Below, piece after piece: positions 32,394-44,566 of a stretch of DNA of 64,000 bases. Source of the DNA: Chaenocephalus aceratus. Lineage: Eukaryota; Chordata; Actinopteri; Perciformes; Channichthyidae. Every line of letters begins with the position of its first letter. The first letter of the stretch is position 1. The stretch spans positions 62,001-126,000 of the forward strand of contig CM043797.1 of the NCBI GenBank assembly GCA_023974075.1. The letters run 5' to 3'. The notes under the pieces were generated by a model. The model worked only from the letters and a program-made list of their open reading frames with translations, had not been told where the DNA came from and did not search any database. Both the position numbers and the translations under genes were made by a program.

Positions 32394-33976
32394 TCTCTCA
32401 GACCCATCCTCTCTGCAGACCCATCCTCTCTCAGACCCATCCTCTCTCAGACCCATCCTCTCTCAGACCCATCCTCTCTGCAGACCCATCCTCTCTCAGA
32501 CCCATCCTCTCTCAGACCCATCCTCTCTCAGACCCATCCTCTCTGCAGACCCATCCTCTCTCAGACCCATCCTCTATGCAGACCCATCCTCTATGCAGAC
32601 CCATCCTCTCTCAGACCCATCCTCTCTCAGACCATCCTCTCTCTCAGACCCATCCTCTCTGCAGACCCATCCTCTCTCAGACCCATCCTCTCTCAGACCC
32701 ATCCTCTCTGCAGACCCATCCTCTATGCAGACCCATCCTCTCTGCAGACCCATCCTCTCTCAGACCCATCCTCTCTCTCAGACCCATCCTCTCTCAGACC
32801 CATCCTCTCTCAGACCCATCCTCTCTCAGACCCATCCTCTCTGCAGACCCATCCTCTCTCAGACCCATCCTCTCTCAGACCCATCCTCTCTCAGACCCAT
32901 CCTCTCTGCAGACCCATCCTCTCTCAGACCCATCCTCTCTACAGACCCATCCCTCTCGAACCCATCCTCTCTCAGACCCATCCTCCTCAGACCTCCTCTC
33001 TGCAGACCCACCTCCTCCCACCTCTCTGCAGACCCATCCTCTCTCAGACCACTCCTCAGACCCATCCTCTCAACCCCCTCCCAGACCCATCCTCGCAGCC
33101 CATCCTCTCTGCAGACCCATCCTCTCTCAGACCCATCCTCTCTCAGACCCATCCTCTCTCAGACCCATCCTCTCTCAGACCCATCCTCTCTCAGACCCCC
33201 CTCTCAGACCCATCCTCCTCAGACCCATCCTCTCTCAGACCCATCCTCTCTGCAGACCCATCCTCTCTCAGACCCATCCTCTCTCAGACCCATCCGCTCT
33301 GCAGACCCATCCGCTCTCAGACCCATCCTCTCTCAAACCCAGCCTCTGCTGACCCATCCTCGCTCAGACCCACCTCTCTCAGACCCATCCTCTCTCAGAC
33401 CCATCTCTCTCAGACCCATCCTCTCTCAGACCCATCCTCTCTCAGACCCATCCTCTCTCAGACCCATCCTCTCCGCCCATCCCTCTCGACCCATCCTCCT
33501 CAGACCCATCCCTCTGCAGACCCATCCTCTCTGCGACCCATCCTCTCTCAGACCCATCCTCTCTCAGACCCATCCTCTCTGCAGACCCATCCTCTCTGCA
33601 GACCCATCCTCTCTCAGACCCATCCTCTCTGCAGACCCATCCTCTCTGCAGACCCATCCTCCTCAGACCCCATCCTCTCTCAGACCCCTCTCTGCAGACC
33701 CATCCTCTCTCAGACCCATCCTCCTCTCAGACCATCCTCTCTGCAGACCCATCCTCTCTCAGACCCATCCTCTCTCAGACCCATCCCTCTGCAGACCCAT
33801 CCTCTCTCAGACCCATCCTCTCAGACCCTCCTCTCTCGACCCATCCTCTCTCAGACCATCCTCTCTGCAGACCCATCCTCTCTCAGACCCATCCTCTCGC
33901 AGACCCATCCTCCTCTCAGACCCATCCTCTCTCAGACCCACCTCTCTGCAGACCCATCCCTCTGCAGACCCATCCT
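32394..33976. repeat. 16/17-bp minisatellite, ~95 units
   Basis: Units are CAGACCCATCCTCTCT and a 17-base version with an extra G (GCAGACCCATCCTCTCT). Many units toward the right are shortened by single-base losses. The absence of stop triplets in several frames creates long spurious open frames. Confidence 0.97.
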
Positions 33977-33989
33977 CTGGTGGTGATGA

Positions 33990-35250
33990 CACGCCGGAAC
34001 ATTCCCACCGAGATGAGAGGATGCCAAACGCACATTCAACACCAACCTGGCCCGGCTGAGGCGGTAATTGAACAGCCTCCTTTCGCGTGTGAGGTGACGT
34101 CCAGGGAACGGACGCAGCAGGTTTGTCCAGCAACGGAAAAGCCTCATCTCCAACCAACATGGGGGAGAAGGCCGAGCCGCTCTGCTCCTATGAGGGTGTC
34201 AGGTGGGAGCTGCAGACTGCCATCTCGGAGGCTCTCTCCAAAAGCGGAATTCCTCAGGCTCCCCACCGTCGCTCTGCCTCTTCCAAACCTCCGACATCCA
34301 CTAACCCTGAATAACTGGGCGTCCACTACCCTGAAGAGGTACTGGGCTCACTACACCTGAAAGGTACTGGGCATCCACTACCCTGAAGAGTACTGGGCAT
34401 CCACGACAGCCAGCAGTACCAAGGATAGGTGGACTTGTAGTTTGAAGTTAGAGGGACCCAATTTGCCGGAGCCTGGATCACCACGTGCTTCCCATCAATG
34501 GCACCAACGCATTAAAACTTCCAGCGCTCCTTGAACCCAGCAGCGATGGCTCTCCAGTCCCTCCGTCTGTGGTACCGGCATGGTCTCCTCGACCAGCGCG
34601 GTCCAGATGGCACCCCCACCTCCTTCACGATGACAGCCACTGTTGCATGCCCGACCCGATATAGCTGAATGCTATGGTCCTGTACGGTTGCCAGGTACCT
34701 GAGAAAAAAGTAATATACATGATTTAAAAAAAAAAAAGTCATACCCGACACGCAGATACAGATCCCTCCCCCCCTCACACACCCCACACATACCAGACAC
34801 ACCACACCACATACACACACAGGGGAGCATACTGTGTTTTTACCTAGCTATCTTAATTAATGTCATTCATCTGAACTAAATCACAGACTTCATTCATCCA
34901 TTGCATGCATTCTCTCTCTTTATATACAGATCATATTAAAGAATAGAAATACACAAAACGTACCGTAGGCATGGCGAGTCGCTCGGCTCCGATATACAAA
35001 CGCATATTGTCTGCCTTTGAATCAGTGGACCCACTTTTCCGATCAGGCTCGTCGAACACGTCTTTGCTCATCGGCTTAAGTACTGCCTAAACAGTACATC
35101 ATGCCAGGCGAGCTCTTGGACAAGAACGTGGTACCCCCGTTGCAGACGTTTCTGAGTATCAGCTGTACCCAACAGCGACGCACAATACGTGCCTCCTCCT
35201 CGAGACATTACATAAACCAACGCTACCCTTGCTACAAAACCGGCATCCAT
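33990..35250 (-). pseudogene. HARBI1-type transposase of the Harbinger element, fragmented
   Basis: The N-terminal exon starts at ATG 35248-35250 (MDAGFVARV) and runs to about 34975 with an early TAA after FRQYLSR. The next piece (34700-34510) has RYLATVQDHS and DWRAIAAGFKERWKF. The first catalytic Asp is in GAIDGKHVVIQAP (about 34505-34455). The C-terminal part (34320-33990) has FGESLRDGSLQLPPD, VGDEAFPL, PGRHLTRERRLFNYRLSRAR and AFGILSSRW, matching the DDE_Tnp_4 end with the catalytic Asp/Glu region. Several frameshifts separate these, and the segment between 34430 and 34330 is replaced by short ACTGGGC repeats. Confidence 0.8.
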
Positions 35251-35434
35251 TTTGGCAATAGTGAAGAAGAAGCGGGCTTTTTTTTGCTTTGTATGCCGGG
35301 GCTGGCGGGAGATCCTGATTGGTTGTTGGTCGCAAGAAATCGCCAAGTCGACGCCACGCCCAGCTTCAAGATTTTTTGATGCCTGTCGTGTAGACGGGGC
35401 GTTATTGTTTAGGTGTCTTTTAATAAGCAGGTAG

Positions 35435-36012
35435 TGTTAGAAATTAAAATCAATGTTGATATGGCATAATTTTAAATTAATACACTATTTAATTTAAATC
35501 AGTTTTCTGAAAAACCTGAAGTTCACTAACTATTAACTTAATACTTTTATTCTGAAAATGCTTCACTTCCGGTTAGCATTAGCATGTGGCGAAATGCTGC
35601 ATGTTCAAACCATGAATCAACGGTGAAATGACATGTGGTGTTGTACATTGAGCACACTGGGGTTAGCACTCATCTATTGCCGCTGAATACGTTTATTAGG
35701 GAATGTTTAAATAACCACAGACCCAGAATGATGTAATTTAACAATACAACAAGGCAGGAATTGCATTGGACCCGCCCCCCGACGACGTCGGCCAATAGGA
35801 GAAAACCTCAGATGACAACAGGAAGAGCAAGCCAAAGATTGACCTCTTCCTCCGGCTGACCCGGACTGACCGGACGCATGGGGAGAGCCGCCTCCACTCG
35901 CACATTTGTACACCACCGCATCTTTTGTGTAATTAAATGCTGTTAACTTTTATAAGCTTCCCGTGACTCTTTTCAGTCTCTCCTGCCTTCAGGGCTCTAG
36001 AATTCACTAACA
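35435..36012. repeat. Solo LTR, 578 bp, with 4-bp duplication
   Basis: It begins TGTTAGAAATT and ends AATTCACTAACA (TG...CA), with GTAG on both sides (35431-35434, 36013-36016). An ATTAAA-type signal in TGTAATTAAATGCTG (about 35930) and a downstream CCCGTGACTC are R/U5-like. No internal genes flank it, so it is a solo LTR left by recombination. Its first ~295 bp also occur inside the hAT element at 5021-5318. Confidence 0.75.
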
Positions 36013-36016
36013 GTAG

Positions 36017-36300
36017 TCATATCATTAGCTAGAACTAGCTGGATCTGATCGATATGGACAAACGCGAGTGAAGTCTAATCTGACGGGAGAGAGAGATCAG
36101 CTGCTGCTGACGAGTCGACACGCAGCTCTGCATGATCACATGCAGCGGTGAGCGGACAAAACACACACTTCAGGTTAGAATATCACACGTAGCTATTTTA
36201 ATTACCTCTCAAACTACCTAAACTAGTTATAGAAATGTTTAGTTTTTACTGTCGTGTCACTCATTACTGGATCCGCGAGCTGCATGATACTGGCATAATA
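36017..36300. other. Unassigned spacer
   Basis: No coding frame and no recognised repeat between the solo LTR and the hAT terminus. Confidence 0.6.
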
Positions 36301-36396
36301 GATTGCCCGATCGGGCAACCAGCAGGTGAGGCTTCATTGCCCGAGCTAAATACTAGATGGCCCGGGCCATCGGGCAGTCGTTAATGTCGAGCCCTG
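36301..36396. mobile_element. hAT-like terminus (CATTAACGACTGCCCGAT family)
   Basis: Ends ATCGGGCAGTCGTTAATGTC then GAGCCCTGG. The reverse complement CAGGGCTCGACATTAACG is a common hAT-type end in fish. Repeated GCCCG/CGGGC motifs precede it. Only this end is seen. Confidence 0.5.
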
Positions 36397-36408
36397 GTGT
36401 GTGTTGTG

Positions 36409-36439
<31 letters not shown>

Positions 36440-36463
36440 TGTGTGTGTGTGTGTTGTGTGTGT

Positions 36464-36506
<43 letters not shown>

Positions 36507-36590
36507 TGTGTGTGTGTGGTGTGTGTTGTGTGTGTGTGTGTTGGGTGTGTGTGTGTGTTGTGTGTGGTGTGTGTGTGTGTGTGTGAGTGC
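36397..36590. repeat. (TG)n microsatellite with TGG interruptions
   Basis: About 190 bases of TG with occasional TTG/TGG breaks; source of spurious Val/Cys open frames. Confidence 0.97.
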
Positions 36591-37490
36591 AGGGTTTCCC
36601 ACCATAGACTATACTTGGGCGGGCCGCCCAGGTATATTAACGGCCGCCCAAGTATATTTCGCGACCTATTTAGGTTTTTTTTTTTTTTAAGTTTTTTAAT
36701 TTTTTTTTTTATAATTTTTTTTTTTTATTCTCCGTGACCACGCGCCATCTGCGATCGATTAACTTGTGGACAATGATCCCTCGCTCCCTTGCACTGATCT
36801 CGCCTCCTTCTGGCCTGTTAAGTGGCCTGCCCCACACAGGGTGACTGGCTGTCCACATGATGTGGCCTGTCGACATGGCCACTGTCATACAGATCATAAA
36901 TCAAAGCCCTTGATTGGTCTCTGTGTGTCATTCAAGCTCGGGATAAGCTCAGCTCAGGTGAGGTAAAGGACTCTCTGAGTGTTTAGATAGTTAACTTAGT
37001 CTAAGTTCTCAGTGGGTCTCAAACGGTGTGGTCACCAGTTATGTAAACACATATTAAGGTGAAAAAAAGGTAAGATACACTTTTAAAACTTGTTGAGAGA
37101 AAACTAGTCTTTGCTGCTGCCTCAAAGAGGAGCAGGGGGAGAGGAGGGAGACCGAGAGGCTGATTCAGGAGCACAGACACACTCACAACTATAAATGAAC
37201 CAAAAATAAATTAATAAACAAGTTTCAGTGTTTTTTTCATATTGGAAATGGTATGTTATTGGTTATGGCCATGATTTTATGATTATTGAAATGTATACAG
37301 TTCTGTTTAATATAGGTGTTTCCATAGATCAAGTCTCTATATTTTCCCCTCAAAATGCACCAGATTGATGCATTTAACTCCAAAATAAAAAATAAAATCT
37401 TACCGGGGGGGGGGGGGCATGCCCCTGGACCCCCATAGAGGATTTGAGGTCGACCCCCACTAAAAATCACATGGATAGGTTCCTAAATAC
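36591..37490. mobile_element. Probable DNA-transposon remnant
   Basis: Begins CAGGGTTTCCCACC with GGGCGGGCCGCCC and GCCGCCCAAGTATA, and toward the right holds the poly-G GGGCATGCCCCTGGACCCCC block that accompanies this start in fish repeats. Poly-T at about 36673-36727. Exact borders and superfamily not determined; no transposase. Confidence 0.4.
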
Positions 37491-38185
37491 ATTTTTTTTT
37501 TTTAATAGTAAACCATTTCCATATGTTCATGTGTGGGTAGTAGATTTAAACTATAGGGCTATCATTATGGGCCCTGCCTGTACCTGTTCGCTCTCTGCCA
37601 TCGCGTGAAGGGTCTGCTAACAAGCGACCAACAGAGAGGTTAATGTTGTTGCACGTCACCTCACAATTCCGTCCATAGAACCAGCGACCGAGCCTGTTAA
37701 GTGTAGTTGTGTATCGTCTTTTCTAGCTTTCGCGCCAGTTTGGTTATACGGAATCTGTGGAATCTCAGCTTTCATATGATAACTACTTTGTACAGGTTGC
37801 ATGAAGTATACAATATTTCTACGGCGAGTGCATTAGCACCCTGCCAACGGGTATATGGGGCTTATAAACATGCATGTGTGCCAAGTCAGTTTGAAATGTA
37901 GTTGCCCCCAGAGATCAATCGGAAGTCGGAACCGCCATTCAGTATCCCCGTTGGATCAGTAATGCTGCATGCTTGACGCAGGTCTATTCAAATTCTATTC
38001 GGAGGCATTTCGATTTTTAAACGCGCGGCGTCAGTAACGTGCACTTGTTACAGCAGGAAAATAATTTTAACCAAATGAGTTGCCAACTAATTCAGTCGTC
38101 GATTCGTTGGTGACGTCATCACGTGTGTTTCACAGGCAGTTAAGCTCCAACGTATCGGTCTTCTTATCGGTACAAGAGACATTTA
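37491..38185. other. No feature recognised
   Basis: Unique-looking sequence without domain-bearing frames or clear repeats, up to the LINE. Confidence 0.6.
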
Positions 38186-39924
38186 AAACATATATATGTA
38201 TTGCTCATCAAGGAATATTTAAATCAGTTTCAACAAACATTTAGCATCATTGCCATATCTGAAACTTGGATCACGGAGGACAAAGGCATAGACTTTGAGC
38301 TGGAGGGCTATGAACTCAGATACATCAATAGACAAAACAAGGGTGGAGGAGGAGTAGCCTTGTATGTGGACAATACTTTACAATTTAAGGTGATGAATTA
38401 TATGTCAACAGTGATTGATAATGTATTGGAATGTATCACGATTGAAATCTGCAAAGAAAAAATGTAATCATCAGTTGTATATAGAGCACCCGGCTCTAGT
38501 ATTGAGATTTTCAAGGACTGGATGGAGGAAATATTCTCAAAAGTGATTCATAAAACAGTTTTCATTTGTGGTGACTTCAATATTGACCTTCTAAATCCAA
38601 ATAATCACAGCATGACAGAAGAATTTATCAACACAATGTACAGTATGAGTTTATATCCAAAAATTACTAGACCGAGCAGAATCACATCGCATTGTGCTAC
38701 TCTCATAGACAATATATTCACAAATGACATAGAAAACAATACAGTAAGTGGACTCTTAATAAATGATATAAGTGACCACCTACCAGTATTTGCAGTTTAT
38801 GACAAAAACTACAGTAACAACATGCCGGACAATGCTACTCAATACAGACGAGTTAGATCAGAGGAAGCAATGAACGCTTTAAAAAATGCTTTACTGGCAC
38901 AAAGATGGGATGATTTATACAAAGAAAAAATATTGACAGTGCATATGATCAATTCCTGAGAATGTTTTTATCATTATATAACATACTGCCCAATTGTCAA
39001 ATACAGTAGAAAAATGAAATATGCAGAATGTCCATGGATTACAAGGGGTTTACAAAATGCCTGTAAAAAGAAAAATTCATTGTATAGAGATTTCATGAGA
39101 AATAAAACAAAAGAGACAGAGATTAGATATAAATTAACAATTATAATAAGGACCTGCAAAAGTGAATACTATCGGAAATTACTCGACAAAAATAAAAACA
39201 AACATTAAAGGAATATGGAGCATACTGAATAGTATTATAAAAAATGGGTCTAGAAAAAGGAGTTATCCAACATACTTCATTGACAAGGATAAGGAAGAAG
39301 AAAATATGGATGTTGTATCCAACAGTTTCAATGATTTCTTTGTAAATGTTGGCCTAAATTAGCAGGTAAAATCCCTGATGGAGGAACATCAGAAGAAAAA
39401 CTGGAAAACGTAATCCTTCTCAATGTTCCTCACAGCAGTGGATGAAAGAGAAGTTGTTGATATTGTAACGAAAAGTAAAAACAAAAAATCTACCGATTGT
39501 GATGACATTGACATGACTGTATTAAAAAAGGTTATAGATGTTATTTCAAAACCATTCACACACATATGTAACTTATCATTCCAAACTGGTGCATTTCCTA
39601 ACAAAATGAAAATAGCAAAAGTCATACCTTTGTTCAAAGCTGGGAACAAACATCACTTCACAAACTATAGACCTGTCTCACTTCTACCACAATTCTCAAA
39701 AATTCTTGAAAAGCTTTCAATAACAGACTGAACAATTTCATAGAAAAACACAAACTTCTCACCGAAAGTCAATACGGATTCAGAGCCAATAGATCAACAT
39801 CGATGGCTTTAATAGACTCACTTGAAGAAATTACTAGCTCAATTGATCAAAAGAAACATGCCATTGGAATATTCATTGACCTAAAAAAAGCATTCGACAC
39901 AATTAATCATGACATATTAATAAA
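38186..39924 (+). pseudogene. LINE ORF2, 5' half: APE endonuclease and start of RT
   Basis: The endonuclease motifs are SIIAISETWI, VYRAPGSSIEIF, VFICGDFNIDLL and SDHLPVF. RT then begins with KVIPLFKAGNKHHFTNYRPV and SLLPQFSKILEKL, and IGIFIDLKKAFDTINHDIL just before the break. Type: APE-bearing LINE of the jockey/I/L2 group; the clade is uncertain. Frames change around 38465, 38960 and 39360, so the copy is dead. The Rex3 insertion interrupts it at 39924. Confidence 0.85.
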
Positions 39925-42900
39925 TTATATTGCCACGGAGCCCGGCCGGGCCCAGCCCGAAAAGGCAACGTGGGCAACACCTCCGCTTCTCCGTCCCGCG
40001 GGCCCACCACCTACGGGAAACATCGATGGGGTCGGGTGCGCTGCCAGAAGGGTGGCAGTGAAAGCGGAGGGTCTCGACGGACCAGACCCGGGCGGCAGAA
40101 GCTGGCTTTGGGGACGTGGAACGTCACCTCTCTGGGGGGGAAGGAGCCGGAGCTTGTGCGGGAGGTGGAGCGGTACCAGTTGGATCTGGTTGGGCTCACC
40201 TCTACGCACAGCGTCGGCTCTGGAACCTTACTTCTGGATAGGGGTTGGACTCTATTCTTCTCCGGAGTTGCTCAAGGTGTGAGGCGCCGGGCGGGTGTGG
40301 GGATACTCACAAGTCCCCGGTTAGGTGCTTCGTTGTTGGAGTTTACCCCAGTGGACGAGAGGGGCGCCTCCCTACGCCTGCGGGTTATGGGGGGGAAAAC
40401 TCTGACTGTTGTGTGTGCTTATGCACCCAACAGCAGTTCAGATATTCGCCTTCTTGGAGACCCTGGAAAAGAGTCCTGTATGGGGCTCCTGAAGGGGACT
40501 CCTTAGTCTTGCTGGGAGACTTCAACGCACATGTGGGCAATGATGGAGTGATGGGCGTGATTGGGAGGAACGGCCCCCCTGATCTGAACCGGAGTGGTGG
40601 TTTGTTACTGGACTTCTGTGCTAGTCATGGATTGGCCATAACAAACACCATGTTCGAACATAAGGATGCTCATAAGTGTACGTGGTACCAGAGCACCCTA
40701 GGCAGAAGGTCCATGATCGATTTCGTTATCGTATCATCGGACCTGAGGCCGTATGTTTTGGACACTCGGGTAAAGAGAGGGGCGGAGTTGTCAACTGATC
40801 ACCATCTGGTGGTGAGTTGGGTCGAGTGGCGGGGGAAGCCTCTGGATAGACCTGGTAAGCCCAAACGTGTAGTTCGGGTGAACTGGGAACGTCTGGAGGA
40901 GGCCCAAGTTCAGGAGGCCTTCAACTCGCACCTCCGGCGGAGCTTTTCGGGCATTCCTGTGGAGATTGGGGATATTGAACCAGAGTGGTCGGTGTTCAAA
41001 GCCTCTATTGCCGAAGCCGCGGTGGGGAGCTGTGGTCTCAAGGTCCTAGGTGCCTCAAGGGGTGGTAACCCTCGAACCTCCTGGTGGACACCGGTGGTCA
41101 GGGAAGCCGTCCGACTGAAGAAGGAGGCCTTCAGGGATTTGTTATCCCGGGGGACTCCCGAGGCAGTTGCAAGGTACCGACAGGCCCGAAGGGCAGCAGC
41201 CTCATCCGTGGCCGAGGCAAAGCAGCGGGGTGGGAGAAGTTTGGAGAAGACATGGAGAAGGACTTTCGGGCGGCACCAAAGTTGTTCTGGAAAACTGTCC
41301 GACACCTCAGGAGGGGGAAGCAGGGAACCATCCAAGCTGTGTACAGTAAGGATGGGACGTTGTTGACCTCAACTGATGGAGTGTTGGGACGTTGGAAGGA
41401 ACACTTTGAGGAACTCCTGAACCCGACAACTCCGCCCTCTATGTTAGAGGCAGAGCTGGAGTATGACGGGGGATCAACACCAATCTCCCGGGGGAGGTCA
41501 CTGAGGTCGTCAAACAACTCCACAGTGGCAAAGCCCCGGGGGTGGATGAGATCCGCCCGGAAATGCTGAAGGCTCTGGGTGTTGAGGGACTGTCATGGTT
41601 GACACGTCTCATCAACGTTGCGTGGAAGTCGGAAACAGTACCGAAGGAGTGGCAGACCGGGGTGGTGGTTCCCCTTTTCAAAAAGGGGGATCAGAGGGTG
41701 TGTGCCAATTACAGAGGCATCACACTACTCAGCCTCCCCGGGAAAGTTTACTCCAAGGTACTTGAAAGGAGGGTCAGGCCGATTGTCGAACCTCAGATTG
41801 AGGAGGAACAATGCGGATTCCGTCCTGGTCGTGGAACGACGGATCAGCTTTTTACTCTCGCAAGGATCCTGGAGGGGGCCTGGGAGTACGCTTATCCGGT
41901 CTACATGTGTTTTGTAGACTTGGAGAAGGCGTATGACCGGGTTCCCAGGGAGTTACTGTGGGAGGTGCTGCGGGAGTATGGGGTGGGGGTCTCTACTCAG
42001 GGCCATCCAATCTCTGTACTCCCAAAGCGAGAGCTGTGTCCGGGTCCTCGGCAGTAAGTCGGACCCATTTCCGGTGAGGGTTGGCCTCCCCAGGGCTGCG
42101 CTTTGTCACCAATCCTGTTTGTAATATACATGGATCGGATTTCGAGGCGTAGTCGTGGGGGGGGGGGTCTGCAGTTCGGTGGACTAAGGATTGCACCACT
42201 GCTTTTTGCAGATGATGTGGTTCTGATGGCTTCATCGGTCTGCGACCTTCAGCACTCACTGGATCGGTTCGCAACCGAGTGTGAAGCGGCTGGGATGAGG
42301 ATCAGCACCTCCAAATCTGAGGCCATGGTTCTCAGCAGGAAACCGATGGACTGTCCACTCCAGGTAGGGAATGAGTCCTTACCCCAAGTGAAGGAGTTCA
42401 AGTATCTCGGGGTCTTGTTCTCGAGTGAGGGAACAATGGAGCGTGAGATGGGCCGGAGAATCGGAGCAGGGGAGCGGTATTGCAGTCGCTTTACCGCACC
42501 GTTGTGACGAAAAGGGAGCTGAGCCAGAAGGCAAAGCTCTCTGTCTACCGGGCCCATTTTCGTTCCTACCCTCACCTATGGTCATGAAGGATGGGTCATG
42601 ACCGAAAGAACGAGATCGCGGATACAAGCGGCCGAGATGGGTTTCCTCCGCCGGGTGGCTGGTGTCTCCCTTAGAGATAAGGTGAGAAGTTCGGTCATCA
42701 GGGAGGGACTCGGAGTTGAGCCGCTCCTCCTTCGCGTCGAAAGAAGCCAGTTGAGGTGGTTCGGGCACCTAGTTAGGATGCCACCTGGGCGCCTCCCTAG
42801 GGAGGTGTTCCAGGCACGTCCAGCTGGGAAGAGACCAAGGGGTAGACCTAGGACCAGGTGGAGGGATTATATCTCTTCGCTGGCCTGGGAGCGCCTTGGG

Positions 42901-43019
42901 ATCCCCCAGTCAGAGCTGGTTGATGTCGCCAGGGAAAAGAAAGTTTGGGGCTCTCTGCTGGAACTGCTACCCCCGCGACCCGACCACGGATAAGCGGGAG
43001 AAGATGGATGGATGGATGG
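39925..43019 (+). mobile_element. Rex3: Rex3 (RTE-clade) retroposon inserted into the LINE
   Basis: APE endonuclease ([35 protein letters not shown]), RT (WQTGVVVPLFKKGD, CGFRPGRGTTDQLF, MCFVDLEKAYDRVP, LLFADDVVLM) and C-terminal region are all present. The 3' end carries a GATG tetranucleotide tail (43003-43019), a Rex3 hallmark. TGGCAGACCGGGGTGGTGGT (41650) and CAGGGCTGCGCTTTGTCACC (42091) match, with one mismatch, sequences I recall as conserved Rex3 primer sites. The 11-bp duplication ATATTAATAAA flanks it (39914-39924 and 43020-43030). Frameshifts near 40460, 41240, 41470, 41990, 42490 and 42570 break the ORF. Confidence 0.93.
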
Positions 43020-43030
43020 ATATTAATAAA

Positions 43031-44072
43031 GAAACTGGAACGTTATGGAATCAGGGGTGTAGTTTTGGAATGGGTAAGAAGTTATTTAACCAACAGGCAA
43101 CAGTTTGTGAAGCTGGGAGAGTGTTGTTCTTCATATTTGGACATTACATGCGGTGTCCCCCAGGGGTCAGTATTGGGGCCAAAACTATTTATTATGTATA
43201 TTAATGAAATATGCAATGTATCGACAGTACTCAAGTTTGTTTTGTTTGCTGATGACACCAATATATTTTGTTCTGGGGACAATGTACAGCTACTGTTAGA
43301 AGAGATCACAGGTGAAATATGCAAACTAAAGTTATGGCTAAACAGTAATAAGTTATCATTAAACATGAATAAAACAACATTAATCATATTTGGAAATAGC
43401 AATACACTAGCATCCATTAAGATAGATGGGATTTTCATTGAGAGAGTTAAAGAACATAAATTCCTTGGAATCACAATTGATGAGAAACCGAGCTGGAAAC
43501 CACACATAAAACATATTCATTCCAAAGTCTCAAGAAGTATTGCAATTTTAAACAAGGCAAAACAGATTATTGATCAAAATTCCCTCTACATTCTTTACTG
43601 TTCATTGGTGTTACCTTATTTAAGTTACTGTGCAGAGGTTTGGGGCAGTAATTATAAAACTACAACACAATCCCTGTTTATTTTACAAAAAGAGCAATAA
43701 GACTTATTACAAATGTCGGCTATAGGGATCATACAAACCCATTATTCTTAGAGCTAAAATTATTAAAACTGTCAGATCTTGTTGAATTCCAAATTGCACA
43801 AATCATGTTTAAGGCAAAAAACGTTCAATTACCTGGGAATATTCAGACATTGTTCAATGAAAGACAGGGAATTATAATTTACGTGGTTCATTTACATTCA
43901 CTAATATTAGGGTGCGCACAACAAAGAGAAGTGTTTGTGTTTCTGTTTGTGGGGTGAAGATCTGGAACAATTTGAGTGAGGAGCTAAAGGGATGTCCAAA
44001 CATCAAACTATTTAAAAAGAGGTATAAAGACACAATTCTCACAAGGTACAGGGAGGAAACTGCTAAACCATA
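43031..44072 (+). pseudogene. LINE ORF2, 3' half: RT palm, thumb and C-terminus
   Basis: It continues directly from 39924: KKLERYGIRGVVLEWVRSYL, CGVPQGSVLGPKLFIMYINE, the catalytic FADD box (FVLFADDTNIF, near 43230-43262), HKFLGITIDEKPSWKPHI and YCSLVLPYLSYCAEVWG. A frameshift near 43700 precedes the C-terminal part (VCGVKIWNNLSEELKG, LFKKRYKD), which stops at about 44072. Confidence 0.88.
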
Positions 44073-44511
44073 ACTGTTATGTTCTTGTATTGTATTCAAT
44101 TTATGAATTTATGTTTATGAATTTGTGTATACATATGTGTATATATATATTTATAAATATATAGAGACAATTCTCTTAACTTGCCTGTATATATTATATG
44201 AATGATTATATGAATTATTCAAGGTTAAGGTATTCATTTATATTGTATGTTAGGGTTAGGTTGGGGAAGAGCGCAGGGCTCCGGAGGAGCCCTGCGTGGT
44301 GCACTGGCTCTCGGTAGATAGGTGTTTACAAACATTAAAAACCTCCATAAACATAAACCTTATAAAAACCCTTTTAAAAGCATCATAAAAGCTCCGTGAG
44401 GACAAGACCGTTTCAGATGAATGGCTAAAAAGTGCAGAGCGGAGACGGACCACGGAACGGCGGCAGAGTATGCCCAAAAAGCAGATCTCCCCGTCCCGGG
44501 ATCTGGAGGGT

Positions 44512-44566
<55 letters not shown>

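Larger units (their letters stand above)
30741..35401. mobile_element. PIF/Harbinger DNA transposon with its two genes, 4.66 kb
   Basis: Left end CGCCCCGTCTACAC and right end GTGTAGACGGGGCG are inverted repeats, with further similarity (AGGCATC) inside. The trinucleotide TTA flanks both (30738-30740, 35402-35404), as expected for PIF/Harbinger. It carries a plus-strand MADF-BESS (Myb/SANT-like) gene on the left and a minus-strand HARBI1-type transposase on the right, the usual two-gene arrangement. A TTAA element end and a 1.6-kb minisatellite lie between them. Both genes are damaged, so the copy is not autonomous. Confidence 0.88.

Noticed and set aside
32282..34059. Stop-free frames of 356 and 561 codons
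   Set aside because: They are translations of the 16/17-bp minisatellite and change frame with each unit; no start context, domain or splice support.
36357..36737. Val/Cys and Thr/His repeat proteins over (TG)n tracts
   Set aside because: Simple-repeat translation; the same artefact occurs at 13.9, 20.1, 29.5 and 44.5 kb.
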